From positions 1 through 64,000 of the forward strand of contig CAAEMT010000043.1 of NCBI GenBank assembly GCA_900757145.1: a DNA stretch of 64,000 nt. Reading direction: 5' to 3'. This DNA comes from Lachnospiraceae bacterium. Its GTDB lineage: Bacteria; Bacillota; Clostridia; Lachnospirales; Lachnospiraceae. Under the pieces are notes generated by a model. It did not search any database. It saw only the letters and a list, made by a program, of their open reading frames with translations, and was not told the origin of the DNA. A program made the position numbers and the translations under genes. The first letter of the stretch is position 1; each line of letters opens with the position of its first letter. Shown piece by piece: positions 9,415 to 17,966 of the stretch.

Positions 9415-9443
9415 ATCTTAGCGAACGGGGATATATTTGTCAA
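9415..9443 (-). promoter_or_regulatory. Sigma-A promoter of valS T-box leader
   Basis: Minus-strand TTGACA (9438-9443), 17-bp spacer, TAAGAT (9415-9420). The predicted start lies just before stem I of the T-box. Confidence 0.8.
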
Positions 9444-9509
9444 GATGCATTTCTGATCTTTTTCGGCATGATTTTTATTAAATATCAGGTGTTTTCTATC
9501 TGTCAGCTA

Positions 9510-9518
9510 TGGTATACT
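9510..9518 (+). promoter_or_regulatory. Extended -10 promoter of the NuoE-like gene
   Basis: TGGTATACT is an extended -10 element 43 bp upstream of the chosen start; the -35 region is weak. It diverges from the valS promoter. Confidence 0.5.
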
Positions 9519-9560
9519 AATCATAATATAAAATCACCGAAACGGAGGTACAAATTTAAA

Positions 9561-10079
9561 ATGGAAATAAATGAAAATCATTCTTCTTCAGAAGTCTCTG
9601 CCAATACTGCGGAGCATGAGATTTCTGAGATTTTTTCTTATTATGCCGGACAGCGCGACAAAAGCGAGCAGGGCACCATTGTACAGATGCTAAATGAAAT
9701 TCAGGAGATAAACGGATTTCTGACACAGGAGCTAAAAGAACAGGCAGCGCAGACAGCCGGCGTGCCGATTTCTTTAATCGATCTGCTGATCAAAACACAC
9801 CCAAGCCTGAAAGAGGCTGCATACACGCACACAGTCACTGTCTGCTCAGGAGCGCGCTGCGCAAAAAAAGAAGGACAAAAGATTGCAGAGCTTGTGCGCA
9901 AAGAGCTTCGCATCGGAAAAAACAATCTTTCTGCCGATGGGAAATGTTTATTGAAAACACAGAACTGTCTCAAGCAGTGCAGAACTTCTGCGAATTTTTA
10001 TATTGACGATACGCTGTACTCCAATGTAACGCCGCAGGATGTGCCGCAAATCTTAAAAAAGGCGATTTATGAATCATGA
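9561..10079 (+). CDS. Lone NuoE-like thioredoxin-fold 2Fe-2S protein
   Basis: 172-aa protein of the complex I 24-kDa (NuoE/HydC) family. An N-terminal helical part (GTIVQMLNEIQEINGFL) is followed by a thioredoxin-like ferredoxin domain with the cluster cysteines in CSGARC (residues about 101-106) and CLKQC (about 143-147), i.e. C-x4-C and C-x3-C. Start 9561 has GGAGG 12 bases upstream; a longer in-frame start lacks one. In bifurcating hydrogenases and NADH dehydrogenases this subunit works with a NuoF-like flavoprotein, but no such partner is adjacent, so its electron partner is unknown. Confidence 0.88.
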   Translation: MEINENHSSSEVSANTAEHEISEIFSYYAGQRDKSEQGTIVQMLNEIQEINGFLTQELKEQAAQTAGVPISLIDLLIKTHPSLKEAAYTHTVTVCSGARCAKKEGQKIAELVRKELRIGKNNLSADGKCLLKTQNCLKQCRTSANFYIDDTLYSNVTPQDVPQILKKAIYES

Positions 10080-10120
10080 CTATGGTGACTCGATAAAATC
10101 ACCAGCCAAAGGCAAAACAA

Positions 10121-10163
10121 AGTGCTGCAAAATACTGATCCCGGCAGATTTTGCAGCACTCCT
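10121..10163. terminator. Shared terminator hairpin between convergent genes
   Basis: Perfect 13-bp arms AGTGCTGCAAAAT (10121-10133) / ATTTTGCAGCACT (10148-10160), then CCTTTAT. It sits between the 2Fe-2S gene and the convergent PfkB gene. Member of the GCAAAAT hairpin family seen elsewhere in this window. Confidence 0.8.
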
Positions 10164-10173
10164 TTATACGCTT

Positions 10174-11292
10174 TTATCTTGTCTGTTCCCAACCATTTGC
10201 TATTTTTTCTTTTAGCTCTTCCATCGTGCGCAGACCGCTTAAAGCGTCGTACGCTTCTACGCAGGAAGCCCCCTCTGCCGCTGCGAGCTTCACGCTCATA
10301 GCTGCATCCTCACCGCTTAGGGCAGCCATCAGAAATGCTGCAATGCTCGTATCTCCCGCGCCTGTTCCTGAACAGATCCGATCCGGCTTAAAACATGGCT
10401 CAAAAACAGAATGATCTGCCCACGCAGCCAAACTCACCCCAAGCTTTACACACAGTTTCTCCAATCGTTTCTTTCCTGCCGTCACAAGATACATACCTGC
10501 CGTTCCGCATTTCAGGAGCACGATTCCGGCTCCAAATGCCAGAAGCTCTCGTCCGATGGGAACAACATCATTCTCCATATCAAGTATCTCTGTAATATCA
10601 CGTCCTGCTGCTTGCGAAATTAATCTGCCGTATTTTTCTTTGTCCAGCATATAGAGGATCTCTTCTATGCTCGGAACAAAAAAATCAACATACGGAAGCA
10701 CCCTCTTAAGAATCCTTCTCCAATCAGCCCGTCCCGCTTCCGAATCGGGATCTACGGCAGCCATATCAAGAGAGGTCGCAATCCCCTTCTCCTTCATTGA
10801 ACAAAAAATGTCTGCAAGCTCTTTTCCGTCATCCTGATACATCCTTTTCATGACCGGCGGATAACCAAAATGAAACAGATCCACACCATCCAAAGCCAAA
10901 CCTCTCATATCGTCTGATGAATATGTATCATTCGCTCCCGGATCATGCAGAAATACACGGTCGATTCCAGGAACTGCCAGCACTACAGAATAAGATGTAG
11001 AGGAAGCTCTGTCACAGATCAGGCCCTCTCCCAATCCATGCGCTTCCAGCTGTTTCTTTACCATCGCGCCAAGCTCATCATCTCCTACCTTCGCCCAAAC
11101 CGTGACATCAGCTCCGAGGAATTTCAGCGCCAATCCCGTATTTGCCGCCGAACCGCCCGTATGGATATTCATACCGTTCATTTTTACCAGCTTCCCCGGA
11201 CTTAAAACATCCGTTAATCTGTCTGCCTTTTTTATCGGAAAAATAGGCGTCATATCAAGGCAAATATGACCTGCTGCGATCACCTTTTTCAT
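10174..11292 (-). CDS. PfkB-family carbohydrate kinase
   Basis: Ribokinase/PfkB-fold sugar kinase (372 aa). Seen: N-terminal KVIAAGHICLDMTP, sugar-binding HTGGSAANTGLALKFLG near residue 45 and the anion-hole/catalytic signature CSGTGAGDTSIAAFLMAAL near 315. Start 11292 lies two bases after the aldolase stop; an upstream ATG at 11331 would overlap the aldolase and lacks a ribosome binding site. Paired with a class II aldolase, it may phosphorylate a sugar or sugar phosphate for cleavage. The substrate is unresolved because no transporter or regulator is next to the pair. Confidence 0.9.
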   Translation of the reverse strand: MKKVIAAGHICLDMTPIFPIKKADRLTDVLSPGKLVKMNGMNIHTGGSAANTGLALKFLGADVTVWAKVGDDELGAMVKKQLEAHGLGEGLICDRASSTSYSVVLAVPGIDRVFLHDPGANDTYSSDDMRGLALDGVDLFHFGYPPVMKRMYQDDGKELADIFCSMKEKGIATSLDMAAVDPDSEAGRADWRRILKRVLPYVDFFVPSIEEILYMLDKEKYGRLISQAAGRDITEILDMENDVVPIGRELLAFGAGIVLLKCGTAGMYLVTAGKKRLEKLCVKLGVSLAAWADHSVFEPCFKPDRICSGTGAGDTSIAAFLMAALSGEDAAMSVKLAAAEGASCVEAYDALSGLRTMEELKEKIANGWEQTR

Positions 11293-11294
11293 CC

Positions 11295-12158
11295 TTACAC
11301 TCTTTCCGGCACTCCTGCCTTCCCATTGCATCCAAACAAAGTCATCTTTTTCATTGTTTCCTGTTTCACTGCGTCTACAACGAAAGGAATCATCTCCGTA
11401 ATTCCTTTATCAGCCTCTGAGGAGGCTTTCGCCGCAGCCCGTGCAGCCGCGACATTAATATCTGTAAAAATATTTACCTTACTGATTCCCAGCGAGACAG
11501 CTTTCCTGAAATCATCATCTGTAAGGCCTGAACCGCCATGAAGAACAAGCGGCACATCAACGGCCGATGCGATTGCCTGGATCCTAGAAAAATCCAACTT
11601 AGGCGGAAGCTTATACGCCCCATGAGCGTTGCCGACTGCGATCGCCAGAGCATCCACGCCAGTCTTCTCTACAAAGTCTTTTGCAAGCTTTGGGTCGGTA
11701 AAATAACGAGAGGGGTTCTGCATATCTTCACCATCCTCGTTATTGCCGACATGCCCGAGCTCCCCCTCTATCGTTGCGCCGTAAGAGTGGGCGATCTCTG
11801 CCATCTCCTTCATCTTCCGTACATTTTCTTCATAAGAGTCCGTAGAACAATCATACATGATCGAACTGAATCCGAGCTCTAACGCCTTTTGGCATGTTTC
11901 TTTTTTCAGTCCGTGATCAAGATGGATCACTACCGGAACACCTGCCTTTTTTGCCATTGGAAGCAAATAATAAGACAGCTCCTCCAGAGGACCGTACGGG
12001 AACAGGACCTCAGCCGTGCCCATAATGACCGGAGATCCGGCTTCCTCTGCCGCTGCGATAATTCCGCGCGCCATCTCCAGATTTACTGCATTAAAAAGAC
12101 CAACTGCATATTTTTTCTGCTTCGCAGGATATAAAACCTCATTCATATTTACCAGCAT
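11295..12158 (-). CDS. Class II (zinc) ketose-bisphosphate aldolase
   Basis: Fructose/tagatose-bisphosphate-type aldolase (287 aa). Zinc-ligand and active-site motifs: VVIHLDHGLKKE near residue 80, GATIEGELGHVG near 130, AVGNAHGAYKLPP near 175, HGGSGLTDDDF near 210 and NIFTDINVAAARAA near 230. Start 12158 has GAGGG 8 bases upstream; the longer frame to 12209 lacks a site. First gene of a two-gene operon with the PfkB kinase. Whether it cleaves fructose-, tagatose- or another bisphosphate cannot be told from sequence. Confidence 0.92.
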   Translation of the reverse strand: MLVNMNEVLYPAKQKKYAVGLFNAVNLEMARGIIAAAEEAGSPVIMGTAEVLFPYGPLEELSYYLLPMAKKAGVPVVIHLDHGLKKETCQKALELGFSSIMYDCSTDSYEENVRKMKEMAEIAHSYGATIEGELGHVGNNEDGEDMQNPSRYFTDPKLAKDFVEKTGVDALAIAVGNAHGAYKLPPKLDFSRIQAIASAVDVPLVLHGGSGLTDDDFRKAVSLGISKVNIFTDINVAAARAAAKASSEADKGITEMIPFVVDAVKQETMKKMTLFGCNGKAGVPERV

Positions 12159-12251
12159 ACTAGTACCCTCATTCCGTTTATTCAGCGGCTTCCCACCCTT
12201 CTTTGTCAATGAACAAACTATTGTAAAAATCTGACAGGACCGCTTTTTTAT

Positions 12252-12279
12252 ATCATAGCATAGATGAAATGCATGTCAA
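12252..12279 (-). promoter_or_regulatory. Promoter of aldolase-kinase operon
   Basis: Minus-strand TTGACA (12274-12279), 16-bp spacer, TATGAT (12252-12257), about 95 bp upstream of the aldolase start. Confidence 0.7.
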
Positions 12280-12340
12280 CATTGTTTTCGTCATTTTCTA
12301 TATTTTCATTCAATTTTTACTTTTTTATATGTGCATGATA

Positions 12341-12383
12341 GACAATGCCGCAGGCCTCTTTCTCAGACGCCTGCGGCATTGTC
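12341..12383. terminator. Perfect 15-bp inverted repeat after MATE gene
   Basis: Arms GACAATGCCGCAGGC (12341-12355) and its exact complement (12369-12383). It lies just downstream of the MATE stop at 12410. No long T-tract follows on either strand, so termination is likely but not certain. Confidence 0.6.
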
Positions 12384-12409
12384 GCTGCTACACTAAATAT
12401 AATTTTATT

Positions 12410-13759
12410 TCACTCTCCAAGTGAGATCTTCTTCCACTTTCCCTGCACATACCGCGCCACACAAACTGCCGCAGTAATCAACCATGTAAGCCCTGTCGTA
12501 TACCAGACTGCCCAATAGCCGATCACAGGCACCGCCGCCAGCGCAATGGAAAACCCAATCCTTCCGATCACTTCTACAAGGCCGCTGATAAAAGCAAAAA
12601 AGGAATCTCCCGCCCCGTTGAGGACGCTTCTTGCTATGTAAATATAACCAAGCGGTATAAAAAACCATGCGAGGATCTGAAGAGCACGCCCGCCAATTGC
12701 GATCACGTTCTCGTCATTCACAAAAATCCTTACAAAATCATTTCCCCACACATACATCATCAAAAGCATCACGATACTGAATCCGATCACAAGCTTTTCC
12801 GAACTCCGGTATCCGTTCTTTACGCGGTCCAGATTTCCCGCACCGAGATTCTGCCCTGAAAATGTCGCAAGCGCCATGCTGAGCGAGTTGAACGGCTGAT
12901 GCACAAGCTGCTCAATGCGAGATGTCGCAGCAAATGCAGCGATCACATCTTCTCCGAACCGGTTGATCACACCTTGCAGCGCTACACAGGAAACCGCGAT
13001 CAGGCTGCCCTGCGCACCAAGCGGAATACCGAGCTTTAAGCATCTTTCTATGATAATACGGTCCAGTCGGAAGTTTTCTTTCGTCAGCCGAAAATACGGA
13101 TTCTTCGCAACTGCATAAACGGTGCAGCCAATCGCCGAGAGCGCCTGCGCAATGATCGTTGCCCAGGCTACGCCTGCTACTCCCATATCAAAAACGAGTA
13201 CAAACAGCAGATCTCCCGCTACGTTGAGCACGCTGGCTACCACAAGAAAAATAAGCGGCGTCTTTGAATCCCCAAGCGCACGCAGCATTGCCGAAATCCC
13301 ATTATAAAAAACAACGGATATCAGACCTGCGCAGACGATCTGCAGATAAGAGCGCGCTTCAGCAAAAATCGCGTCCGGAGTATTAAGCATCGCAAGGACA
13401 GGACCTGCAAGCAGGAAGGATACAATGCTCACGAGTAGTCCCATTCCGAACATCAGATACACCGAGTTACCGATACAATCCTTGACACGTTTTTCATTTT
13501 TCATTCCGAAATACTGCGACATCAGCACACCCGCGCCTGTCGCAAAACCATTACAGAGCGAAAAATATAAAAAGTTCAGCGACGAAGTCATCCCGACCGC
13601 CGCCAATGCGCTTTTTCCAACGTAGTTTCCGACAATTACAGAGTCTACCATATTGTAGAACTGCTGGAAGATATTTCCGATGAGCATCGGCACAGAAAAC
13701 TTTATCAAAAGTGACATCTCATTTCCACTTGTCATGTCACATACATATTGCTTCGTCAT
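12410..13759 (-). CDS. MATE-family efflux transporter
   Basis: Twelve-helix multidrug and toxic compound extrusion protein (449 aa, family length). N-terminal SVPMLIGNIFQQFYNMVDS and the GNYVGKSALAAVGMTSSL segment are typical of the DinF/NorM superfamily; the second half repeats the pattern (LGIPLGAQGSLIAVSC; FAATSRIEQLVHQPFNSL). Exports organic cations or other small molecules using a Na+ or H+ gradient. GAGGT lies 8 bases before the start. It appears to be monocistronic. A second MATE gene is at 58376-59788. Confidence 0.93.
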   Translation of the reverse strand: MTKQYVCDMTSGNEMSLLIKFSVPMLIGNIFQQFYNMVDSVIVGNYVGKSALAAVGMTSSLNFLYFSLCNGFATGAGVLMSQYFGMKNEKRVKDCIGNSVYLMFGMGLLVSIVSFLLAGPVLAMLNTPDAIFAEARSYLQIVCAGLISVVFYNGISAMLRALGDSKTPLIFLVVASVLNVAGDLLFVLVFDMGVAGVAWATIIAQALSAIGCTVYAVAKNPYFRLTKENFRLDRIIIERCLKLGIPLGAQGSLIAVSCVALQGVINRFGEDVIAAFAATSRIEQLVHQPFNSLSMALATFSGQNLGAGNLDRVKNGYRSSEKLVIGFSIVMLLMMYVWGNDFVRIFVNDENVIAIGGRALQILAWFFIPLGYIYIARSVLNGAGDSFFAFISGLVEVIGRIGFSIALAAVPVIGYWAVWYTTGLTWLITAAVCVARYVQGKWKKISLGE

Positions 13760-13917
13760 TTCACACCTCTTCTTTTTCTCTTTTTTCTCTTTCTTTTTCT
13801 CTTCCGTTTCCTGCTGTTTTCACACAGCAGTGTCAGCATTTTTTGCCGCATTTTATGCAGGGCAAAAAACATCATGTTTCATTTTATTCAGAGATGCAAA
13901 ACTGTCAAGACCTAATT

Positions 13918-14175
13918 TTATTCTTTTGTTTCAAAATATTTCTGGTTAATCCATGCGACCGCCTGTTCAATGCCCTCATTACTAAGTTCAAACAGTTGGG
14001 ACTGCTTCTGCTCATCCGGCGTTGCCTCCCAGCAAAACGGTTCAGGATAAACTGAAGCCTGCAGCTTATCCTCTGCTTTGCACAGCATATAGCGCATCTT
14101 CCCATGCGATCCGCAAAATTTTTCTTTCTTTACTAGTTCCAGCGAAAACATTCCCTTCAAAGAAATCTCATCCAT
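13918..14175 (-). CDS. Small hypothetical protein
   Basis: 85-aa cytosolic protein with no signal peptide or membrane segment and no family I recognise. Two cysteines and several aromatic residues stand out (KEKFCGSHGKMRYMLC, YPEPFCWEATP); the C-terminus is helical (IEQAVAWINQKYFE). GGGAGAAGAGC precedes the start. The frame is clean and lies on the same strand as its neighbours, with the helicase stop-start junction about 100 bp upstream, so I treat it as a real gene of unknown function. Confidence 0.65.
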   Translation of the reverse strand: MDEISLKGMFSLELVKKEKFCGSHGKMRYMLCKAEDKLQASVYPEPFCWEATPDEQKQSQLFELSNEGIEQAVAWINQKYFETKE

Positions 14176-14279
14176 CCTGCTCTTCTCCCATCCTTCCGCT
14201 TAATTATCCCTGTCTGTATCGTTTCTCGCCGTATGTTTTGACCTCGCATACCTGCTGCGCGCGCCGGTCCGTTTCAGTC

Positions 14280-16211
14280 TCATCTTGAATAGCAATCATC
14301 ACAGATGCGGTACGCCCCCGTCAGCGGCAGAAGCTTTCCGCAGTATTGACAGCGTGCAATGTAATTCGTCTTCCCCTTTGTCAGATAGCGCATAATATTC
14401 GACTCTGTATGCTCTCGCTCTCTCCGCAGCCATTCCTCGTCTACTATTTTTCCCATCCTGTGTGAAAACTGATAATAGAGATCAAGCTGCTTATAGTACG
14501 TCTCGTATTTCAGTATTCCTCCGCGGTCGCGCGTATCGAGCTTCGGTTTTGTAAGCGACACATCGGCAGAATACGTCTGACAATACGTAAGCCAAAGCGA
14601 TACGACACGGTGATCCTTGATGTCGATCGGACATGTGATCATCCGGTACAGCGTCCGTTTATTTGCAAACCCGTCAATACTGTTTCGTACTTTGTATGCT
14701 TTTTCATAGAGAAACAGCGCTTCCTCTACATTTTCCTTCTCAAACGGTTCAGACGGCTCTACAGAATGCCATACGCGCAGGATTTCATCAAGAGGCTCCT
14801 CTATATCGAGCAGTACCTGAGAAAAACCGAGATTGACCTTTGTAAGCGGCTGCTCGGAAAGCTCATAGTTTTCGCGGATGTAAGCAAGCTCCTCTTCTCC
14901 CATCGCAGTCACATATCCCGTATCATAAATACCGAAACGCCCCGCCCTTCCTGCGATCTGTCGTATTTCAGATACACGCAGCGGCCGCCTGCCTGTCCCA
15001 TCAAATTTTTCTGTCTGCAAAAAAACAATTCTGCGAACCGGAAGATTCAGTCCCATCCCGATTGCATCTGTCGAAACGACCACCTTTGTACGTCCTTCCG
15101 CAAACAAATGTACCTGACGGCGGCGGATCTCAGGCGGAAGACTTCCGTATATCACACTTGCGTTCACGCCGCGCTCCTCAAGCCTGCCTGCCACATCGAG
15201 TACAGATTTCTTGGAAAAGACGATCAGAGCATCCCCCGGCTGCACATCCTCCGGGAAGTGAAACGCCTCTTCTTCGCAGATCAGATCCGTCTTGCGCTCA
15301 TAATAATGTTCCTCCCATGTATCTTGGCACAGCGTGATCAAATGTTTCAGAACGCCTACAGCCGCAGGACTTGTGCATACATGGATTTCCCTCGCCTTAA
15401 GGCCCAGCACTGCCTTTGTCCACGAATGTCCGCGGTCTGTATCTGACATAAGCTGCGCCTCATCAAGTACCGCCACATCGTACAGCTCATCGTAATCAGC
15501 CATCTCGACGGTCGATGCCGTGATCCGGCTTTCCGACTCCTCGATACATTCCTGTCCGGTGAGCATAGTACAAGGCACTCCGCTCTCCTTCATCCGCTCA
15601 TACACTTCCAGAGCAAGCAGGCGGAGAGGACCCAGATATACGCCGCATCCTGCCGTTTTGAGACGCTCAAGCGCCTGAAAGGTCTTTCCGCTGTTTGTCG
15701 GTCCGATATGCAATACAAACTTTCTATGCATTTCGAGAGTTTCCGGAAATTCCAATTCTGGTCTTGTCGGTACGAGGTCAAGTATCTTATTCTTTATCTG
15801 ATACGCTCTGTACATCGGATAAAGAGAGAATAAGGTGTCCGAACAAATCGCCCCTGTCTTATGGCGTTTCAGCCACGCAAGAAATGCTCCGTTAATCCCC
15901 TCCCGCTGATCCGGCAGAAGAAATGCCATATCAAGCTGCACAAGCTTGGGCAAAAGCTCCTCCCTCACTGTCGTAAGAGCTTTTTCTTTATTCCTTCGAT
16001 ACGCATAAGATGCAATATTTTTAATCTGGCGATGGTAATCTTCAAGCACCGTACTGTTGACGCGCGAAGAGCGCGCGCTTTTCAGCGACCGGCGCAGCCG
16101 CTCCAGCCTTCCGTTAAAATCACTGTAGCTTACCGGATTTTTCTGCTTCTTCTTCATCTGGATCTCATATTCAGAGACATAAAACTGTACTAATTTTTTT
16201 GTCTGGATCAT
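14280..16211 (-). CDS. Suv3-like superfamily 2 RNA helicase with C-terminal zinc ribbon
   Basis: 643-aa ATP-dependent helicase resembling mitochondrial Suv3/SUPV3L1. Motif I HIGPTNSGKTFQAL near residue 170; a DEAQ-type motif II in AVLDEAQLMSD near 250; motif III region CTSPAAVG near 285; motifs V and VI in VVVSTDAIGMGLNLPV near 385 and RQIAGRAGRFG near 425. The N-terminal 150 residues are helical and basic. The last 30 residues hold a CxxC...CxxC zinc ribbon (CQYCGK, CDDC). Starts 8 bp after the TatD stop, so probably translated from the same message. Expected role is RNA unwinding for degradation; the substrate is unknown. Confidence 0.88.
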   Translation of the reverse strand: MIQTKKLVQFYVSEYEIQMKKKQKNPVSYSDFNGRLERLRRSLKSARSSRVNSTVLEDYHRQIKNIASYAYRRNKEKALTTVREELLPKLVQLDMAFLLPDQREGINGAFLAWLKRHKTGAICSDTLFSLYPMYRAYQIKNKILDLVPTRPELEFPETLEMHRKFVLHIGPTNSGKTFQALERLKTAGCGVYLGPLRLLALEVYERMKESGVPCTMLTGQECIEESESRITASTVEMADYDELYDVAVLDEAQLMSDTDRGHSWTKAVLGLKAREIHVCTSPAAVGVLKHLITLCQDTWEEHYYERKTDLICEEEAFHFPEDVQPGDALIVFSKKSVLDVAGRLEERGVNASVIYGSLPPEIRRRQVHLFAEGRTKVVVSTDAIGMGLNLPVRRIVFLQTEKFDGTGRRPLRVSEIRQIAGRAGRFGIYDTGYVTAMGEEELAYIRENYELSEQPLTKVNLGFSQVLLDIEEPLDEILRVWHSVEPSEPFEKENVEEALFLYEKAYKVRNSIDGFANKRTLYRMITCPIDIKDHRVVSLWLTYCQTYSADVSLTKPKLDTRDRGGILKYETYYKQLDLYYQFSHRMGKIVDEEWLRREREHTESNIMRYLTKGKTNYIARCQYCGKLLPLTGAYRICDDCYSR

Positions 16212-16219
16212 ATATATTC

Positions 16220-17116
16220 TCAGCTTTTTCCGAAATTCAGGAATTCATCAAGATTTTGTTCCATCCTCCGGCAAAGCGTTTCTTCCTCAATATTTCTGAT
16301 TTCTGCAAGATATCTGGCATTTTCCCAAAGCACCTGCGAAATCCGATCCAGACCAGTATACTCTGAACCGAGCGCCCATGCAACTGCTGAAATTCCGTCT
16401 GTCTCCAGAAAGATCCTCTCCATCGGGATTTCCCTCGCCATACGTCCGTATAGGCGCGCCTGCTCCCGGCTGACGCTGTCTGCCAAATTATCCTGAGGTT
16501 CATCTACGGCTTTGTCCGTGCCGCCTGCCGTATCGATCTGCCCTGTATCCGCCACTTTGCATAACCTCACAAAATCAGGACCGAGCGTAAAATAACAGCC
16601 CAGCTCTAAAAACTCCTCAAATGTATCAAGATCACCTGAGTACCAGTGTACACACACCGGATTCGGAAAATCCCGAATCATCCGTGCGATTTCTTTTTCC
16701 TGCCCTTTCGTATGCAGTATGACTGATTTTCCAAGCTGTGCCGCTATCTCAAGCTGCCGTGCAAACTGTCTGCGCTGTATCTCATACGGCACCTCGCACC
16801 AGACATTGTCCATTCCGATCTCCCCAATCGCATCGCACATCTGAAACAGCTCCATATACTCCTTCACTTCATAGCGGTCAGCGTACCATGGGTGGATCCC
16901 AAAGCTTACATATACTTCATCTCTGCTGCGCAGCCCCTTTGTCTTTTCCCATTCCTCCGGCGTCCCGCAGCTAAAAAACGTGCGCATGCTGTCTGCGCGG
17001 CGCAGCCTCAGCTCTTCCGCCACAGACTCTTCCTTTTCTATACAAAAGAAGTGCGCATGCATATCGATCATGCGCACCCCTTCCCCCTCTTTTACCTGAT
17101 TTTTCGTCTCAGCCAT
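16220..17116 (-). CDS. TatD-family metal-dependent hydrolase
   Basis: TIM-barrel amidohydrolase-fold enzyme (298 aa) of the TatD family, whose members act as DNases/exonucleases or uncharacterised phosphodiesterases. Metal-site motifs: MIDMHAHFF, FGIHPWYAD, AIGEIGMDN, VILHTKGQEKE, CVHWYSGD and FLETDGI. Start 17116 follows GGTGAGGG and lies 4 bp past the ABC ATPase stop; a second good site (GAGGGGG) serves an in-frame ATG at 17071 right before MIDMHAHF, which may be the true start. The insert QIDTAGGTDKAVDEPQDN near residue 205 is unusual and looks like a flexible loop. Confidence 0.88.
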   Translation of the reverse strand: MAETKNQVKEGEGVRMIDMHAHFFCIEKEESVAEELRLRRADSMRTFFSCGTPEEWEKTKGLRSRDEVYVSFGIHPWYADRYEVKEYMELFQMCDAIGEIGMDNVWCEVPYEIQRRQFARQLEIAAQLGKSVILHTKGQEKEIARMIRDFPNPVCVHWYSGDLDTFEEFLELGCYFTLGPDFVRLCKVADTGQIDTAGGTDKAVDEPQDNLADSVSREQARLYGRMAREIPMERIFLETDGISAVAWALGSEYTGLDRISQVLWENARYLAEIRNIEEETLCRRMEQNLDEFLNFGKS

Positions 17117-17120
17117 ACCC

Positions 17121-17858
17121 TCACCTTGTTTCCTTTTCTTTGATGATCCTGTGTATTTCGGCGCGCAAGTCTCCCTGTGCATACAGCCATTCCCGTGTGC
17201 GTTCTTTTCTGTCGATCACAATTTCCTGCCTGATACCTTCTCCCGGCTCTCCGAGAATCAGTATCCGGTCAGACAGATAGATTGCCTCATCCGTATCGTG
17301 CGTCACAAGAAGAATCGTTTTTCTTAAATCACTACAAAGGGACTGCAGCCAGTCCTGCATATCCCCTCTCGTGATCACATCAAGCGCCCCGAACGGCTCA
17401 TCAAGAAGATAAATCCCCGCCTCGCACAGTGTCGTCCGCAGAAATGCCGCTCTCTGACGCATGCCGCCGGAGAGTTCATCAGGATACTTGTTCTCACAGC
17501 CCGATAACCCGAACTGCTCCAGTTTTTGCATTGCCTCTGCTTTCATCTTATCTTTACAGCGATGCAGCTCCCCATAGAGACATACATTATCAAGGATCGT
17601 CCGCCACGGAAACAACAGATCATCCTGCGGCATATAAGAAAAAGTACCGCAAGTATCCCATTCTTCACTTCCATCGATCCGTATCTTTCCGCTCTCAGGC
17701 ATCCGTATACCTGCAAGCACGTTTAAAAGTGTAGACTTTCCGCAGCCGGACGGTCCTAAGATACTGACAAACTCTCCGTCTTTTATATCAAATGAAATAT
17801 CCTGAAGTATTTTTTTTGTCCCGTAAGAAAAATTCAGTTTTTCAACCTGTAATCTCAT
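17121..17858 (-). CDS. thiZ: ABC transporter ATPase, thiamine-precursor (ThiZ-like)
   Basis: 245-aa ATPase of the nitrate/sulfonate/taurine/HMP ABC subfamily. Walker A GPSGCGKST near residue 35, Q-loop FSYMPQDDLLFPW near 75, signature LSGGMRQRAAFLRT near 130, Walker B IYLLDEPFGALD near 150 and H-loop VTHDTDEAIYLSD near 190. Powers uptake by the permease at 19126 and binding protein at 17967. The operon carries a TPP riboswitch, which points to a thiamine precursor such as hydroxymethylpyrimidine as cargo; that is inference. Confidence 0.9.
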   Translation of the reverse strand: MRLQVEKLNFSYGTKKILQDISFDIKDGEFVSILGPSGCGKSTLLNVLAGIRMPESGKIRIDGSEEWDTCGTFSYMPQDDLLFPWRTILDNVCLYGELHRCKDKMKAEAMQKLEQFGLSGCENKYPDELSGGMRQRAAFLRTTLCEAGIYLLDEPFGALDVITRGDMQDWLQSLCSDLRKTILLVTHDTDEAIYLSDRILILGEPGEGIRQEIVIDRKERTREWLYAQGDLRAEIHRIIKEKETR

Positions 17859-17966
17859 GCTCCATCCCTGCTCCTGTTCTCGTTTCCGCCACTTTTCTTC
17901 GTCTTGTCACAGCCTTTTTACCGCTGCATTTCTGTACTTTATTTCATATAGCTTCACGCCTCAAAA

